A DNA stretch of 8,132 bases from Betaproteobacteria bacterium (GTDB lineage: Bacteria > Pseudomonadota > Gammaproteobacteria > Tethybacterales > Tethybacteraceae): assembly GCA_026710225.1 (NCBI GenBank), contig JAPORI010000176.1:1-8132 (forward strand), in the 5' to 3' direction. Each line of letters begins with the position of its first letter. The stretch's first letter is position 1. The notes beneath the pieces are model-generated. The model worked only from the letters and a program-made list of their open reading frames with translations. It did no database searches and had not been told where the DNA came from. Shown here piece by piece: positions 6,546-8,132 of this stretch. A program made the translations under genes and the position numbers.

Positions 6546-7549
6546 GTCTTCAGCAAGGCTGCGGCAGTGTCAAGCATCCGCATCGAGAATCCCCATTCGT
6601 TGTCATACCAACTGATCACCTTCACCAGCCGGCCGCCCTCGGTGACCAGACTCTGATCGGCATCGACGATGCTCGAAGCGCTGTTGCCGTTGAAGTCGGA
6701 TGAAACCAGCGGCAGACTCGAGAATTCAAGAATTCCCTTCAGCTCTCCGGCGGCAGCCTCGCCAAGAATCTTGTTGACCTCGTCGCGATCGGTGGCCCGG
6801 GACGGGACGAAGCAAAAGTCAACCAGCGAAACGTTGCGCACCGGCACCCGCAGCGCCAGACCGGTAAGTTTGCCGGCAAGTTGCGGGATTACCAGTCCGA
6901 TCGCAGCCGCGGCACCGGTCTTGGTCGGAATGATCGATTCAGCTGCCGCCCGCGCCCGCCGGTAGTCCTTGTGGGGAGCGTCCAGGGTCGACTGGTCGTT
7001 GGTGTAGGCATGCACCGTGCTCATCAGTCCGGTTTCAATTCCCAGAGCGTCATGCAGAGCCTTTACCACCGGAGCCAGACAGTTGGTTGTGCAGGAAGCG
7101 TTCGATACGACCTTGTGCTCACCGGTCAGGGAATCGTGATTGACTCCGTAGACGATTGTCGCATCGGCACCGGAAGCCGGAGCCGAGATCAGCACCCGAT
7201 CGGCACCGGCATTGAGATGACCGGCGGCCTTGTCCCGGGAAGCGAACACACCGGTGCACTCCATGACCAGTTGCGCACCGAACTGCTTCCAGGGCAGTTC
7301 TTCCAGATTGCGTTCGCTGGAGTAGGGGATTTGCCGGCCATCGACGATGAGCGCCTTGTCACCGGCTTCGACCTTGCCCGGAAAGCGGCCATGGGTGGTA
7401 TCCCAGTTGAGCAGGTGGGCGGAAAGTTCGACCGGGGTCAGATCGTTGATGGCGACGATTTCAATGTCGTCGCATCCGGATTTGGCCAGGGCGCGCAGGA
7501 CGCATCGGCCGATGCGCCCGAAACCGTTGATTGCTACTTTGAAAGGCAT
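6542..7549 (-). CDS. gap: Glyceraldehyde-3-phosphate dehydrogenase, type I
   Basis: The enzyme oxidises glyceraldehyde-3-phosphate to 1,3-bisphosphoglycerate, the substrate of the next gene's product. The 335 residues show the NAD-binding start VAINGFGRIGR (5-15). Asp36 in AINDL favours NAD over NADP. The catalytic Cys153 is in SNASCTTNC and the general-base His180 in STVHAYTNDQ. The phosphate-site segments PTKTGAA (209-215) and RVPV are present, and the C-terminus carries WYDNEWGFS. The ATG at 7549 has a strong ribosome-binding site (AAGGAG at 7558-7563, 8 bases upstream), the clearest in the window. It follows pyk after 56 bases with no terminator and overlaps pgk by 4 bases. The direction of use (glycolysis or gluconeogenesis) is not set by the sequence. 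Nothing suggests a GapB or NADP-type enzyme. Confidence 0.97.
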   Translation of the reverse strand: MPFKVAINGFGRIGRCVLRALAKSGCDDIEIVAINDLTPVELSAHLLNWDTTHGRFPGKVEAGDKALIVDGRQIPYSSERNLEELPWKQFGAQLVMECTGVFASRDKAAGHLNAGADRVLISAPASGADATIVYGVNHDSLTGEHKVVSNASCTTNCLAPVVKALHDALGIETGLMSTVHAYTNDQSTLDAPHKDYRRARAAAESIIPTKTGAAAAIGLVIPQLAGKLTGLALRVPVRNVSLVDFCFVPSRATDRDEVNKILGEAAAGELKGILEFSSLPLVSSDFNGNSASSIVDADQSLVTEGGRLVKVISWYDNEWGFSMRMLDTAAALLKT

Positions 7550-7605
7550 CTGCTGTTCTCCTTGAATGTTTGAATGATGGTTGAAACTGCTATTTTAAGT
7601 TGCCG

Positions 7606-8132
7606 CTACTCCTCGCCGACCACCGCCACTCGCATGACGTTGGTGCGCCCCGGCTTGCCCAGCGGAATGCCGGCAGTGGCGATCACGAAATCACCGTCCT
7701 GGGCAAAGCCGTAGCGTTTGGCGATCGAGGTGACGATGTTGGCCATGTCATTGGGATCATTCAGATCCGGTGCCTTGATGCTGCGCACTCCCCAGAACAG
7801 GCTGGCCATCCGGGCGGTGCCGATCCGGGGGGTAAGACCGAGCAGCGGGCAGGAGGGGCGCAGCCGCGAGGCGCGCATGGTGGTGCTGCCGGTCTGGGAG
7901 AACGAGGCGATGCACTTGGCCTTGACGATGCCGGCAGTCTGAATCGCGGCATTGACGATTGCGTCCGACACTTCATGCTGAATCTTGTCGTAGTTGCGCA
8001 TCATGTCCTCGCGGTAGTCGGCAGCAGTTTCGGTGCTGATGATTATCCGTCGCATGATGTCAACCGCCTCGACCGGGAAGGAACCGCTGGCGGTTTCCGC
8101 AGACAGCATCACCGCGTCGGCTCCTTCGTAGA
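7606..8132 (-). CDS. pyk: Pyruvate kinase, C-terminal part (cut by the window edge)
   Basis: Pyruvate kinase converts phosphoenolpyruvate and ADP to pyruvate and ATP. The last 174 residues are present; the barrel with most of the active site lies beyond 8132. The visible part begins YEGADAVMLSAETASG, the conserved end of the A-domain near the substrate site. It runs through the helix PVEAVDIMRRII and the C-domain (ASFSQTGSTTMRASRLRP). It ends with GDFVIATAGIPLGKPGRTN and VMRVAVVGEE, as in typical bacterial pyruvate kinases. It stops at TAG (7606-7608). Because transcription runs right to left, pyk precedes gap, whereas many gammaproteobacteria have gap-pgk-pyk. Whether it is the first gene of the operon cannot be told from this window. 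Allosteric type (PykF or PykA) is not resolved. Confidence 0.95.
   Translation of the reverse strand, partial: YEGADAVMLSAETASGSFPVEAVDIMRRIIISTETAADYREDMMRNYDKIQHEVSDAIVNAAIQTAGIVKAKCIASFSQTGSTTMRASRLRPSCPLLGLTPRIGTARMASLFWGVRSIKAPDLNDPNDMANIVTSIAKRYGFAQDGDFVIATAGIPLGKPGRTNVMRVAVVGEE

Overview
The window is a compact bacterial chromosome segment, most likely from a member of the Pseudomonadota. That placement rests on family resemblance of the proteins (FtsK with a short linker, a YbjQ homologue, gap next to pgk). I cannot resolve genus or class. Sampled rows of the glycolytic genes are about 65% G+C and genes are tightly packed. There are no gaps above about 70 bases, and I see no RNA genes, CRISPR arrays or insertion sequences.

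Right half (3124-8132, all minus strand, transcribed right to left): the 3' part of pyk (pyruvate kinase), then gap, pgk and ftsK. The pyk-gap space is 56 bases with no terminator, while gap/pgk and pgk/ftsK overlap by 4 bases (TTGA and ATGA). The set therefore looks like one operon in which a DNA translocase/cell-division gene is translationally coupled to lower-glycolysis genes. The pgk product departs from the family consensus at several nucleotide-site motifs.

Middle (2040-3054, minus strand): two adjacent genes of unknown function, each about 167 codons, 7 bases apart. They are visibly poorer in G+C (about 42-48% in sampled rows) and are preceded by their own TATAAT box just after ftsK. 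They look like a separately acquired two-gene cassette, and this is the least explained part of the window.

Left part: thpR (2'-5' RNA ligase/cyclic phosphodiesterase family, plus strand, 1408-2019) converges on the cassette. It diverges from a minus-strand operon of a YbjQ/UPF0145 protein, a SAM-dependent methyltransferase and two very small membrane proteins. The last three genes of that operon are linked by ATGA start/stop overlaps. A 60-base AT-rich divergent region with a TATAAT box separates thpR from ybjQ.

Most of the window is housekeeping. I do not see convincing evidence of a large undescribed system. The items most worth a second look are the unknown two-gene cassette, the unusual PGK motifs, the pgk-ftsK coupling and the small membrane-protein pair.
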